Shown here one piece after another: positions 16,689-24,674 of a DNA stretch of 30,798 nucleotides. Origin of the DNA: a virus; the IMG/VR virus record IMGVR_UViG_3300030329_003102, positions 1 to 30,798 of that record; one strand, 5' to 3'. A program made the translations under genes and the position numbers. Every line of letters starts with the position of its first letter. Position 1 is the first letter of the stretch. The notes below the pieces were generated by a model. That model saw nothing but the letters and a program-made list of their open reading frames with translations, was not told the DNA's origin and did no database searches.

Positions 16689-17294
16689 TTATTGTCCGTC
16701 TGCAAAAGGATTTTGGCGTGGGGCAAATATATTACCAAACTTTCCTCCAGAATCTTTTTGTTTTGCTTTTTCATAACTATCAGGATCTTTTGTAACCCAT
16801 TCCATAGCAGAAGAATATCCACCAAACTCATCTGCTTTTCCATTACCAGCACGAGCTTGAGAAGTTGATGGAACATTATTTTTTAGCACTCTATGATCAA
16901 CATATTTTTCTAATTTCGTTAAACTCAAGCCTTCTGCAATATCTCTATCAACATCATCTGTAAGTTTCTCCATCAACGCTGATCTTTTAGTTGCTTTATA
17001 GGAATCCCATTCTTCAGCCTTAATTTTTAAACCATCTCTTTCTTTTTGGGTGTTCTCTAATAGAGTTTTATATTCACCTTGCTTCGCAAGTTCTTCTTCT
17101 TGCGCAGTTTTATTAGCTTGATTTAGTTTATCTATTTGGCTTTGTAAATTCTGCACTTGTTTTAATGCATCATTCTTCTGTGCATTAACTTCCGAGAATC
17201 TATTGTAGGGCACATTTTTATTTTCAGCTTCTGTGCTGACATTTGTTCCAGAGTTTTGATCTCCGCTAACTTGAGTTGTATTTTCGTCTGACAT
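16689..17294 (-). CDS. Capsid scaffolding protein
   Basis: 201 aa. Residues 35-105 form a long charged coiled coil (NDALKQVQNLQSQIDKLNQ), the N-terminus is disordered and acidic, and the C-terminus is Gly/Lys-rich. This is the usual make-up of scaffolds that template procapsid assembly and are then released. It lies just before the capsid gene. AGAGG precedes ATG 17294. There is no protease gene nearby, so scaffold exit rather than proteolysis is likely. The 82-nt gap upstream is the longest inside the head block. Confidence 0.82.
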   Translation of the reverse strand: MSDENTTQVSGDQNSGTNVSTEAENKNVPYNRFSEVNAQKNDALKQVQNLQSQIDKLNQANKTAQEEELAKQGEYKTLLENTQKERDGLKIKAEEWDSYKATKRSALMEKLTDDVDRDIAEGLSLTKLEKYVDHRVLKNNVPSTSQARAGNGKADEFGGYSSAMEWVTKDPDSYEKAKQKDSGGKFGNIFAPRQNPFADGQ

Positions 17295-17376
17295 TTTAAC
17301 CTCTATTTTGTGAGTATTTTTAGAAAAATCTTGCTTAAAATATAGTTAAATTTTTATTAAATCAAACATTTTATTT

Positions 17377-17817
17377 TTAACTACCTTTAATAATTACTTT
17401 ATGTCGCTTGGTTTTACTGGGTAATATTTTATGTTCAATATGCATAAATACCTCACGATCCATAAATTCAATAATCTTTTGTGGAAATGGTTGGGATTTA
17501 GTTGTTAATTTTCTACCTCTTTTATTTAATGATTGAACTATTGATCCCCTAGTTGCCCAGCCAACCTGAAAGCCACCTTTATCATATTTAATTAAACTAA
17601 AATCATTTCTCAAATCTCCAGTAACATATGGTGCTCTGGTATTTCTGGAATCTGCTGCTTGTCTTCTTATATCTCCACTAGATTTTCTTTTGCTATATTC
17701 ATTAGAATATCTTTTAAATTTTTGATCATAAACATCTTTAGCATCTTTCCATATATGATTTTTATATTTATCTCTTACCCTTCCTCCTAATTTTAAAAAA
17801 AAATTACTTTTTAGCAT
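17377..17817 (-). CDS. HK97 gp10-like/virion morphogenesis protein
   Basis: 146 aa, strongly basic. It shows the typical pattern of an N-terminal helix (RDKYKNHIWKDAKDVYDQKF), a central TGDLRNDFSLI segment and a GWAT strand (residues about 75-105), common in gp10-like neck or tail-completion proteins. It overlaps the MuF-like gene by 14 nt. It is placed before the scaffold and capsid rather than after them, where gp10 genes normally sit. An alternative is a head morphogenesis protein of the Mu gpG type. Confidence 0.5.
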   Translation of the reverse strand: MLKSNFFLKLGGRVRDKYKNHIWKDAKDVYDQKFKRYSNEYSKRKSSGDIRRQAADSRNTRAPYVTGDLRNDFSLIKYDKGGFQVGWATRGSIVQSLNKRGRKLTTKSQPFPQKIIEFMDREVFMHIEHKILPSKTKRHKVIIKGS

Positions 17818-18541
17818 CTTCTAATCTCCTTTGTGCTTCTTTTGGCTTGTGAAATGATGATCCTTCTTCACTTACAAATTCCCATTTATGCCTACAATTA
17901 AAACCACCACCATCTGTTAAAACTGATGATCCAAAATTAGATTCTATTTCTGATAATGTCATTTCACCTGCAGCACTCATTTGTAAACATATATCTCTTG
18001 TTTTATCATCTATTGCTCCAACATATGCATATTTAGTATTTTTCGGTGCAGTGTTCATCATTGTATTGCTAATAGTTCTGGAATATGTATTTAAAGTTGT
18101 ATTTACTAATGTTTCCATTTGTGAAGTAGAAATACTTGCACTCGTAACATTATCTAATATTGCTTTTGGATCTAATCCTGATAAAACACCTTTTGCAACT
18201 TCGTTCTTTATATGTGCAGCAGTTGTTCTAACTATTGACTGAGTAAAAACTTCTTGATTTAATTCTATAAATGATGTTAAAACTGATACATCTATATCTG
18301 CAAACTGAATAGTTTCTTCTAAAACTTTTCTATGTGATATAGTATAAACATCTGTTGCTTTTTTGATCTTCTCATTTAATAACTTTGAAACATCAAGATT
18401 ATTTATTGTTTGAATAAACTCTTTATTTTTTCCAATCTCTCTGCCTAATACATAAAGATCATCAATTAATTGCTCTTTAGCTGTTTCTATTATTTTAGTA
18501 ATCTGTAAAGCAGCATTTTCTATTTGCTTCTGATCACTCAT
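17804..18541 (-). CDS. MuF-like minor head protein
   Basis: 245 aa. The C-terminal domain carries the MuF/SPP1 gp7 signature: YVGAIDDKTRDIC (173-185) and GGGFNCRHKW (211-220), with conserved Cys and His. The N-terminal 160 residues are helical. Such proteins sit at the portal vertex inside the head and are involved in DNA ejection. Its ATG overlaps the portal stop (TAATG), the usual portal-MuF coupling. No toxin or ADP-ribosyltransferase extension is attached. Confidence 0.85.
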   Translation of the reverse strand: MSDQKQIENAALQITKIIETAKEQLIDDLYVLGREIGKNKEFIQTINNLDVSKLLNEKIKKATDVYTISHRKVLEETIQFADIDVSVLTSFIELNQEVFTQSIVRTTAAHIKNEVAKGVLSGLDPKAILDNVTSASISTSQMETLVNTTLNTYSRTISNTMMNTAPKNTKYAYVGAIDDKTRDICLQMSAAGEMTLSEIESNFGSSVLTDGGGFNCRHKWEFVSEEGSSFHKPKEAQRRLEDAKK

Positions 18542-19884
18542 TACTCAACTGGTTTAGCCAACGCTTCCAATAAAGAATTTCCAGCCTGATCTTCAGGAGT
18601 TTCAACTATTGCTTTTCGTTCTGCTAAATGTTCTAATGCTTCTTCTCTATTTAGATCAGGATTCATTTGCATTAATATGTCTGCCTCATCTATAATGCCT
18701 TTAGCTAATTCCCAATCCCATTTATCTCTTTGCTCCTGATTAGATAATATCTCTGTTGATTCATCATAATCTACATCTTCAAGATCTCCAGCATCTTTGC
18801 CTTCTTCAACTGCAAACATCAATCGTTCTAATTCAAATAATTTATATTCAAAATCTCTCCACTTTGTAATGTCTGATTTTCTATCGTCCATTAATTCCTG
18901 ATTCCTTAATCTTAATGCTACTCCTGATTCTGCACTTGTTCCTTCTACAAAAGATGTAGGCAGATGATAATTTTGTGCTAACATTTTATAGCCTGATTTA
19001 ATTGATTCATCTAATGCTGGAACTGAATTTGGTGGCGCAACTATATTAATTGTTCCATCAACTCCAAGATAGTTAACCTTGTCTTGTCCTACTTGCATTA
19101 AATCCTTATCAATCCCAGCTCCATTTACATATAAATAGCCGAATGATTGAAACATAACATTAGCATTTTTATTTGTTTCTGCTACATTAATAGCAAGATT
19201 AGTTTGAATTAGATCACCACTAGCATCTGTATCCATATAACTATATTCTGGTTTTCCATCTCTGTATGATTCTACAAAAGGCAGAACTCCGTATGGATTT
19301 ATTTTATCTGGGTTATCTTCGTTGCTATATATTTTTCCATTACGATCAAATATAAAATGGTTTTCATTATCCCAATATGCAAATTTTTCAACTTGTTGAG
19401 ATAATACTTGAGCCGCTACATTTAAAGGATAAACATATGCATCTGGCTTCATTGGATCATCACCATAAAATAATGGCTCATAATCAAATATAATATCATA
19501 TTCAATATGCCCTCCATTATTATCTATTCTCCAGCAAGGTTTTAATAATACACCATCAAGTAAATTAGTCATTCGTTCTAATCTTTGTAATTTCTGATCT
19601 TTATTCATAAAATATTTAGGCATATCTTCATTCGTATAAACTCTTTTTGGTGGAATCATATAAACCAAACTAATCCGATCAACCACTCTCTTTGTAATAT
19701 TAACATTTCCAACCACTACTTTTTTCAGTATTGAATCGCTAAAATATTCTGAAACATATGGCTTAGTATTTCCATTATAAAATTCTAATGCTTCATATCT
19801 TGTTTGTTTCCATTTATTTTTTTGTTGTTGATTCGCGTCCCATCTGCTCATCAGCACCGTCAATTCTGATAAATTTGGTATCAT
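18541..19884 (-). CDS. Portal protein (SPP1 gp6-like)
   Basis: 447 aa. Portal dodecamers form the DNA channel and bind terminase. Visible features are an N-terminal helical wing, the core segment YGVLPFVESYRDG (about 205-217), a long central helix with SAESGVALRLRNQELMD (about 320-336), and an acidic C-terminus. The order terminase-portal-MuF is diagnostic. Its ATGA overlaps the terminase stop, so stoichiometry is coupled. Length is normal for SPP1-type portals. Confidence 0.9.
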   Translation of the reverse strand: MIPNLSELTVLMSRWDANQQQKNKWKQTRYEALEFYNGNTKPYVSEYFSDSILKKVVVGNVNITKRVVDRISLVYMIPPKRVYTNEDMPKYFMNKDQKLQRLERMTNLLDGVLLKPCWRIDNNGGHIEYDIIFDYEPLFYGDDPMKPDAYVYPLNVAAQVLSQQVEKFAYWDNENHFIFDRNGKIYSNEDNPDKINPYGVLPFVESYRDGKPEYSYMDTDASGDLIQTNLAINVAETNKNANVMFQSFGYLYVNGAGIDKDLMQVGQDKVNYLGVDGTINIVAPPNSVPALDESIKSGYKMLAQNYHLPTSFVEGTSAESGVALRLRNQELMDDRKSDITKWRDFEYKLFELERLMFAVEEGKDAGDLEDVDYDESTEILSNQEQRDKWDWELAKGIIDEADILMQMNPDLNREEALEHLAERKAIVETPEDQAGNSLLEALAKPVE

Positions 19885-21155
19885 CTGTCTATTACTCCTA
19901 TTCTATTTGGTTTTATTGTAGGAAATTCCCATTCAACACCATAGCCTAATGCATCTGACATATGGCTTAATTCTTTGTTAGATTTGTCTATATCTCTACT
20001 GCCTTCCTTATTACAAACTTGTTCCAGATCTTTAATTAATAATTTACATTTTGGATCTATGTGCAAATTTCCTTTTGCTAACTGATTATTCATTGCATTA
20101 ACTCTGTTAATAACCTTTGGATTTATATGCTTCACCATTAATTTAAATCCACTTGCTCTAACAATATCAAGATCAGAATATGCAGCAGAACTATTTCTTG
20201 CAGATCCAGTTGCATCTGGGTATGCTATATAAGTTGTATTAGGGTATAGATCTTTAATTGTATCGCACATTCTTTGTGTCATTAGATCTCCAGCTCCCTG
20301 ATGATGCAGAGCTATTTCGTTGATAACTTTGATTTCTTTTTTATGATTAATTTGGAAGATAGTTGCACATAGAGGGGAAACATTCCAGTCCAATCCGCAT
20401 CGTATGGGCAGGCTTGGCTCATACTTACATTCCCTAATTGCTGTTTCTCTTTTGAATCCATAGTATGTTGCTCCTTGATTTAAATTGACAAATTCACCAT
20501 CAATATATGCTTTTAATAATTTTTCATCATAATTGTCTCTTAATGATTGAACATATGATGTAGGCAAATATGGATTATCAGTTGTTTTTCCGTGAACTAA
20601 TAATTTATCTGGGGCTGCTTGTTCTACCATTAAATGATGAGTATATGAAAATCCTTCTGGTGATGTCGTTATATATAACTCTGCATCTTCGCAACCTCTT
20701 AATCTACCTAATGCTTTTTGCACTGCTAATTCAGCATATTTATATGATTCAATATCTAATTCATCTATTCCGCAATAAGTATAAGATGCACCAACTATTC
20801 TCTGCGGGTGTCTTGTTTGATATATCTTTATATTTCCATATGGTGTTTTAAATTTGTGATTAGCTATATTGTATGTATAACTAATTCCATTTCGTTCTAA
20901 TAATTCTTTAAATGGCTCTACAAATACCTCTTCAGCTAGTGAATATGTAGGATATAAAATTAATCCATTTGACTTTCCATCATTACTTACTTTATTAATC
21001 ATACATATAGCAGTATTCTTAATAAAAGAATGTGTTTTTCCTGATCCAAAACCACCGCAAAAAGTTTTAATTCTTGCTTTCTTCCTATTTACTAAAAACT
21101 CCCATTGGCTCGGAAAATAATTTTCTTTTTTTAATGTTAATTTAGATGTCCTCAA
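19881..21155 (-). CDS. terL: Terminase large subunit
   Basis: 424 aa DNA-packaging motor. ATPase: Walker A GGFGSGKT at 34-41 and Walker B YCGIDELD with D131/E132, followed by an ITTSPEG coupling motif at 162-168. Nuclease: RNase H-like acidic residues at D256 (GLDWNVSP), D314 (YPDATGS) and D401 (SHMSDALGY). It starts at a TTG (21155) inside the small subunit gene, with GGAGAG upstream; no closer ATG exists. The length is typical of the terminase_3 family. The packaging type (cos or headful) cannot be told. Confidence 0.96.
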   Translation of the reverse strand: MRTSKLTLKKENYFPSQWEFLVNRKKARIKTFCGGFGSGKTHSFIKNTAICMINKVSNDGKSNGLILYPTYSLAEEVFVEPFKELLERNGISYTYNIANHKFKTPYGNIKIYQTRHPQRIVGASYTYCGIDELDIESYKYAELAVQKALGRLRGCEDAELYITTSPEGFSYTHHLMVEQAAPDKLLVHGKTTDNPYLPTSYVQSLRDNYDEKLLKAYIDGEFVNLNQGATYYGFKRETAIRECKYEPSLPIRCGLDWNVSPLCATIFQINHKKEIKVINEIALHHQGAGDLMTQRMCDTIKDLYPNTTYIAYPDATGSARNSSAAYSDLDIVRASGFKLMVKHINPKVINRVNAMNNQLAKGNLHIDPKCKLLIKDLEQVCNKEGSRDIDKSNKELSHMSDALGYGVEWEFPTIKPNRIGVIDR

Positions 21156-21459
21156 AATCTATCTCTCCAATTGGTCTAATCATCTCAACCTCTTGTTTAT
21201 CTGTTTGCCCTAATACTTGCTTCCCTAACCAGATCAACATAGTTGTATTTCCTGATTCTGCACTTTCCCATTGTAACTGCCTTAATCTAATTTTTCCTTT
21301 TTGTCGTCCTTTTGTAAGAAATTCGGAATAATTCTTTCGTAATAAAGATTCATCGCAACCATAAAACTCTGCTATTTCTATATTAGTGCAACCAAAACTT
21401 GCAAGTTGCTCTACTTTTTTGTTATCTATATCATATTTTTTTGGTCTTCCTGCTGGCAT
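21142..21459 (-). CDS. Terminase small subunit
   Basis: 105 aa DNA-binding subunit that recognises the packaging site. The N-terminus MPAGRPKKY and a helix-turn-helix (about 14-45, VEQLASFGCTNIEIAEFYGCDESLLRK) are followed by the GRQKGKIRLRQLQWESAESGNTTMLIWLGKQ stretch, with its key residues at about 51-82, widely found in phage small terminases. It overlaps the large subunit by 14 nt. AAAGGA precedes ATG 21459. Confidence 0.9.
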   Translation of the reverse strand: MPAGRPKKYDIDNKKVEQLASFGCTNIEIAEFYGCDESLLRKNYSEFLTKGRQKGKIRLRQLQWESAESGNTTMLIWLGKQVLGQTDKQEVEMIRPIGEIDFEDI

Positions 21460-21460
21460 T

Positions 21461-22210
21461 TTATAATCCTTTGATTGGCACCTTTACTTGTGAATTTAAA
21501 ATATTATTTCGTTTATTTAAACCATTTGCTCTAGTTCCTTTATAAACTTTTGTTCCCCATTTCTTCATCATATTCTCAACAGATTGCTTTTCTTTATCCA
21601 TTGTCCTTTTACCTACTAATCCTCCACTTAATCCAGATCCGTGATAATGTTTATAATGAAATTTATTTATCCTTAAAGTTTTTCTATATTTATTTATATT
21701 TTGTAACCAAAAATCATAATCTTCTTTATATGGTATATTTTCATCATATCGTAAATCAGTTTTTAAATGAGCAGAGAATGGTGCTAGAACTGGTGATAAA
21801 AAACTAAATGGTGAATAAACTCTATAACTCATAGGATCTGCATTAACATTAATTCCCCATAACTTCACACCTAAATCTTCTGCTAATTGAAAATAATGTT
21901 TTATAATATCTTCAATTTTATCTGGATCAACTGAATGGCTTTTTCCATTTTCAAAATAGCAGATGTCAGTTATATCATCATCTACTATTAGCAACCATTC
22001 TGCTTCGCATCTATTTAAAATGCTATTTAATTTTCTGGAACTATTCCCATCTTCTTCATCTGGTATGGTTATAATATTATCATAATATTTTTCATACTCT
22101 TTTTTTTGTGATTCAGGAATCCAGATGTTTGCATTTTTAAAAATTTCTATTGATTTTACTTGTCCAGCTCTTTTATATGATCTTATTGCTATATGTAGCT
22201 TATTCATCAT
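21461..22210 (-). CDS. Glycosyltransferase, TET-associated (TAGT)-like, possible DNA base glucosylation
   Basis: 249 aa. The N-terminus (LHIAIRSYKRAGQVKS, residues 5-20) followed by IPESQKKEYEKYY and the GT-A metal-binding triad in LLIVDDDITD (D77-D79) reads like the TET-associated glycosyltransferase family that modifies oxidised methylcytosine in phage DNA. A helical C-terminal part includes HYKHYHGSGLSGG. No TET/JBP oxygenase or cytosine methyltransferase is visible in this genome, so either it acts on another base, uses a host enzyme, or glycosylates a different target. It overlaps the ParB-fold gene end and precedes the terminase. A general GT-A glycosyltransferase is the safe minimum. 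Confidence 0.7.
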   Translation of the reverse strand: MMNKLHIAIRSYKRAGQVKSIEIFKNANIWIPESQKKEYEKYYDNIITIPDEEDGNSSRKLNSILNRCEAEWLLIVDDDITDICYFENGKSHSVDPDKIEDIIKHYFQLAEDLGVKLWGINVNADPMSYRVYSPFSFLSPVLAPFSAHLKTDLRYDENIPYKEDYDFWLQNINKYRKTLRINKFHYKHYHGSGLSGGLVGKRTMDKEKQSVENMMKKWGTKVYKGTRANGLNKRNNILNSQVKVPIKGL

Positions 22211-22817
22211 CTAGTAATTTTAATAGATCTTTGCCTTTTAACACTCTGCCTAATCCTTTGCTTACTAGTTTAGCATTTGAATTTTTAACAGTTTTTAAAT
22301 CAAATAATTCATTTGCTACATTCCAATCAAATTCATTATCAAAATAAAAAACTAAATAATCGTGCCTTTCAAATATTTCTGGTGAAATTTCAATTTCTGG
22401 CTCTATTTCTTCTTCTTTATGATCTATTTTTAATTCCGATTCAGTAAATCCTATTTCAATCAATTCATCAAAATCAAAATTATTAGCTAATTCATCAAAA
22501 TTCCATTCACCAGTATTTTTATTTAACCTTACATTTAATTCTCGTTCTTTTTCATAATCAAGATTTAACTCTATGCAAGGTATTTCAGTAATTTTTAGAT
22601 CCTTAGCAATTTTAACTCTTTGGTGTCCTCCAATAATAATATTCACTCGTTCCTTGTTACTATTAATAATAATTGGATCAACTAAACCAAATCTTTTTAT
22701 GCTATCTCTTAAATTTTTGTATTGATCTTTTGTTAATTGGCGTGGATTATATTCTGCTGAAATTAGATCATCAGCATTTTTTAAAACTATTTTATATTTA
22801 TTTTTATCATATTTCAC
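22200..22817 (-). CDS. ParB/Srx-fold protein (ParB-like nuclease domain)
   Basis: 205 aa. Residues 10-110 form a ParB N-terminal domain: NPRQLTKDQYKNLRDSI (24-40), GLVDPIIIN (44-52) and the nucleotide-binding GGHQR (63-67). The C-terminal half is acidic, then ends with a KGLGRVLKG-type basic tail. No helix-turn-helix centromere-binding domain is present, so this is not a partition ParB. Such stand-alone ParB-fold proteins occur in phage next to DNA modification genes. The start is GTG 22817, in a 44-nt AT-rich gap with no clear ribosome binding site. It overlaps the glycosyltransferase, suggesting functional pairing. Confidence 0.85.
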   Translation of the reverse strand: MKYDKNKYKIVLKNADDLISAEYNPRQLTKDQYKNLRDSIKRFGLVDPIIINSNKERVNIIIGGHQRVKIAKDLKITEIPCIELNLDYEKERELNVRLNKNTGEWNFDELANNFDFDELIEIGFTESELKIDHKEEEIEPEIEISPEIFERHDYLVFYFDNEFDWNVANELFDLKTVKNSNAKLVSKGLGRVLKGKDLLKLLDDE

Positions 22818-22861
22818 ATCATAATATAGTCAAGTTTATGAAATAAAAAATATTTAATTTA

Positions 22862-23278
22862 TTAAATTTCAAATATCATTATTTCAGTTCTAGGCTTTTT
22901 ATTAGCATAATATTTGCTACTATTTATAATTACTACTTGGTTATCATCTTCCCAAAACTGATCCAAACAATCCATATAAAATTTTATATAATTATCAAGA
23001 TCTGGTTTTGTTATCTTATAACTATTTAAATATTTATCTTTAATTTTTTCAGAATTTTTTCCTGATCCATAATGATATTTAGGTCGTTTGCAATAAAAAT
23101 ATATATAGAGATGAATAGCACCCACCAATTTTTCAGAAGGAGTATATTTCTGGATCTGTTTCCGCACACTTTTTTTGTCTTTGCTTGATGGATCATAAAC
23201 TCCGAATTTATGAAAGCGATGCCGCGCTTGTGCTATTGGATCTCCATCTATTATAAATTTATATTTATTTTTTTTCAT
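22862..23278 (-). CDS. rusA: RusA-family Holliday junction resolvase
   Basis: 138 aa. The family pattern is intact: GDPIAQARHRF at 12-22, KPDLDNYIK at 91-99, and DCLDQFWEDDNQV at 103-115. The catalytic acidic cluster is D93/D95, D103 and D111-D112. It would resolve branched recombination or replication intermediates before packaging. It overlaps the nuclease gene upstream by 14 nt. Length is typical. Confidence 0.93.
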   Translation of the reverse strand: MKKNKYKFIIDGDPIAQARHRFHKFGVYDPSSKDKKSVRKQIQKYTPSEKLVGAIHLYIYFYCKRPKYHYGSGKNSEKIKDKYLNSYKITKPDLDNYIKFYMDCLDQFWEDDNQVVIINSSKYYANKKPRTEIMIFEI

Positions 23279-23684
23279 TTATTAATGATTTATATCTTTG
23301 TGTATCGTCCCATCTATATATAAAACCAACATATTTTTGCATCTTTTTATTTCCATTAAACTCTGTTTTTTCTGGCATTTCCAACCATTTCCATTTAAAA
23401 TAATAACCTCTTTTATCTAATTTGGTAACATTAAAAACATAAATCACTTGTCCCATTTTAACTATATATAAAAATTGCTTCCCAAACTGCTTTGCATATA
23501 ATAGATTATAAGCATATTTATCAAATTCTATTAAAACAGAATCATAGCATTTATTTCTGTATTTTATTTCTACTATAAATTTATCATTATATGCATCAAA
23601 TCTGGAATATTTATTTTCAGCCATTTTAAAATTATTTCCATATTCATTTAATTCATATATTATTTCTTGCTCAACTGATTTCAT
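23265..23684 (-). CDS. PD-(D/E)XK-like nuclease
   Basis: 139 aa from ATG 23684, chosen because AAAGGAG lies just upstream; the longer frame to 23741 has no such site and overlaps the preceding gene. The motif RFDAYNDKFIVEIKYR gives D30 followed by E39-x-K41, the PD-(D/E)XK core, with an acidic residue at E5-E11 that could be the first catalytic Glu. The rest alternates strands and helices as in small phage restriction-fold nucleases. It is adjacent to RusA, so a role in DNA processing or recombination is likely. Substrate unknown. Confidence 0.65.
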   Translation of the reverse strand: MKSVEQEIIYELNEYGNNFKMAENKYSRFDAYNDKFIVEIKYRNKCYDSVLIEFDKYAYNLLYAKQFGKQFLYIVKMGQVIYVFNVTKLDKRGYYFKWKWLEMPEKTEFNGNKKMQKYVGFIYRWDDTQRYKSLINEKK

Positions 23685-23697
23685 TCGTTCTCCTTTA

Positions 23698-23889
23698 TTA
23701 AAAAAATTTATGTTTTTTGATCCTTGCATATCTTTTATCATTTATTTTTTTCATATTTTTTCGCCTACACACCAAACATCGTATATCTCGTTTCCCCTGA
23801 TTTACATAACAATTATTTTTTGTTAATACACAATCACAATCTTTGCAATTTGTTCTTTTTTTATATTTTTTTTTAGGCAGGTTGATCAT
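23698..23889 (-). CDS. Small zinc-finger-like protein (63 aa)
   Basis: Four Cys in two pairs, NCKDCDC (15-20) and RCLVCRRK (38-43), in a strongly basic protein, probably one zinc site binding nucleic acid. It is one of a run of tiny Cys-rich genes. ATG 23889 follows the stop of the previous gene by two bases. The pattern recalls the zinc-binding part of HNH proteins but no HNH triad follows. Confidence 0.7.
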   Translation of the reverse strand: MINLPKKKYKKRTNCKDCDCVLTKNNCYVNQGKRDIRCLVCRRKNMKKINDKRYARIKKHKFF

Positions 23890-23891
23890 TC

Positions 23892-24059
23892 TTATATTTT
23901 TTCAATCACCAATAAAAAAGAAGATCCATCTCTGCATTTCATACAAATTCCAATTATTAAAGGTCCTGAATGATCCAGATCATATAGCGGTGGTGCTATA
24001 CAACATAAACTATAATATTCTTCTTCTTCTATGATTATTTCGTTTTTCTTTAACGACAT
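23892..24059 (-). CDS. Small Cys-rich protein (55 aa)
   Basis: Strong AAAGGAG site before ATG 24059. Acidic N-terminus (EEEEYY), then LCC (18-20) and CMKC (39-42), enough ligands for one zinc. It ends two bases before the next ATG and overlaps the CCHC gene upstream by 50 nt in another frame. The good ribosome site supports translation. Function unknown. Confidence 0.65.
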   Translation of the reverse strand: MSLKKNEIIIEEEEYYSLCCIAPPLYDLDHSGPLIIGICMKCRDGSSFLLVIEKI

Positions 24060-24135
24060 ATTGCTCTCCTTTACAAGTTAATTTATTATGTCCTAATTTT
24101 TTACATTTACTGCATTTATAATATTCTAATTTCAT
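24010..24135 (-). CDS. CCHC zinc-knuckle mini-protein (41 aa)
   Basis: Residues 8-21 fit C-x2-C-x4-H-x4-C exactly (CSKCKKLGHNKLTC), the zinc knuckle that binds single-stranded nucleic acid. A basic tail (NNHRRRRIL) follows. Its ATG overlaps the preceding stop (ATGA). The long frame overlap with the next gene means that its C-terminus is less certain, but the knuckle is clear. Confidence 0.65.
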   Translation of the reverse strand: MKLEYYKCSKCKKLGHNKLTCKGEQYVVKEKRNNHRRRRIL

Positions 24136-24281
24136 TTTTTATTTACCTTTATATAATCTATATAAACTTTTTTTAATTCTGGAATTTCAGATAATAATTC
24201 AATCCAATCATTTTCTGGTATTTGTCCAGATAAATATAATTGCAAATATATTTTAGCTCTATTTATTTTTTTATTTTGCAT
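24132..24281 (-). CDS. Small unknown protein (49 aa)
   Basis: Helical, with a Lys/Asn N-terminus and PENDWIELLSEIPELKK. It overlaps the Cys-rich gene upstream by 19 nt and the zinc-knuckle gene by an ATGA. It has no strong ribosome binding site, so translation probably depends on coupling. Not recognised. Confidence 0.55.
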   Translation of the reverse strand: MQNKKINRAKIYLQLYLSGQIPENDWIELLSEIPELKKVYIDYIKVNKK

Positions 24282-24397
24282 TTATGATCTTTAATATGGT
24301 TTGGTGGAACATTTACCATTAGCGGAGTTCCTTTACCTGCATAATATCCAGTTGTAAAATATCCACATTTATTGCAATAAATTTTTGTCACTTTCAT
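24263..24397 (-). CDS. Small zinc-binding-like protein (44 aa)
   Basis: CNKCGYF (8-14) and a C-terminal HIKDHKC provide Cys/His ligands for a small zinc site. It starts by ATGA overlap with the helix-turn-helix gene. Part of a five-gene cluster of tiny proteins, four of them Cys-rich. Function unknown; nucleic acid binding is plausible. Confidence 0.6.
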   Translation of the reverse strand: MKVTKIYCNKCGYFTTGYYAGKGTPLMVNVPPNHIKDHKCKIKK

Positions 24398-24591
24398 TCT
24401 TTTATTCCTATAATTTCATTTATAATGATTCTATGTTTTCTTGCTGGTTTATTTTTATGATCAAACCAATATTTCACTGCAGCTGGGCTTACATTACATT
24501 TTCTTGCTAACCAAGATTTATTTCGTTCATTTTCTGATAACCAAATTTCAATTTTATTAATCCAACTAATATAATTTTTAAAACTTTTCAT
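24394..24591 (-). CDS. Helix-turn-helix DNA-binding protein
   Basis: 65 aa from ATG 24591, preferred over the longer frame to 24621 because AGGAG lies five to six bases upstream of it. SWLARKCNVSPAAVKYWFDHKNKP (residues about 31-54; key Ala, Val and Trp positions) is a Cro/CI-type helix-turn-helix. It is the only recognisable regulator in the genome. It sits directly downstream of a long RNA hairpin, so its expression may be attenuated. Confidence 0.75.
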   Translation of the reverse strand: MKSFKNYISWINKIEIWLSENERNKSWLARKCNVSPAAVKYWFDHKNKPARKHRIIINEIIGIKE

Positions 24592-24612
24592 AAACTCTCC
24601 TATAATAAAAAT

Positions 24613-24663
24613 GAGAGGCAAGATCTAGAGAACGAGTATGGTGTGTGGGTGATCCTGCCCCTC
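24613..24663 (-). ncRNA. Long minus-strand RNA hairpin with U-rich tail (terminator/attenuator)
   Basis: Arms 24663-24651 and 24625-24613 pair along 13 bp, including two G-U pairs that exist only in minus-strand RNA (A-C mismatches on the other strand). The loop is 25 nt, C/A-rich and purine-poor. The U-rich run ATTTTTATTATA follows, then the ribosome binding site of the helix-turn-helix gene. It could be a terminator after the SpoVG-like gene, an attenuator, or a small regulatory RNA. Confidence 0.65.
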
Positions 24664-24674
24664 GAGGTTTTTAA

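Noticed and set aside
16643-16876. 77-codon minus-strand frame
   Set aside because: It overlaps the scaffold and the 89-aa gene in another frame and has no ribosome site; its product shows no sensible pattern.
17295-17376. Promoter or RNA element upstream of the scaffold gene
   Set aside because: A TTGATT/TATATT pair is spaced only about 15 bp apart, and AT-rich sequence makes such matches common; nothing else is visible in the gap.
22200-22817. Plasmid/prophage partition ParB
   Set aside because: It lacks the helix-turn-helix centromere-binding domain and no ParA partner is present.
24613-24663. tRNA-like gene
   Set aside because: There is no cloverleaf, anticodon arm or T-arm consensus; it is a single long stem.
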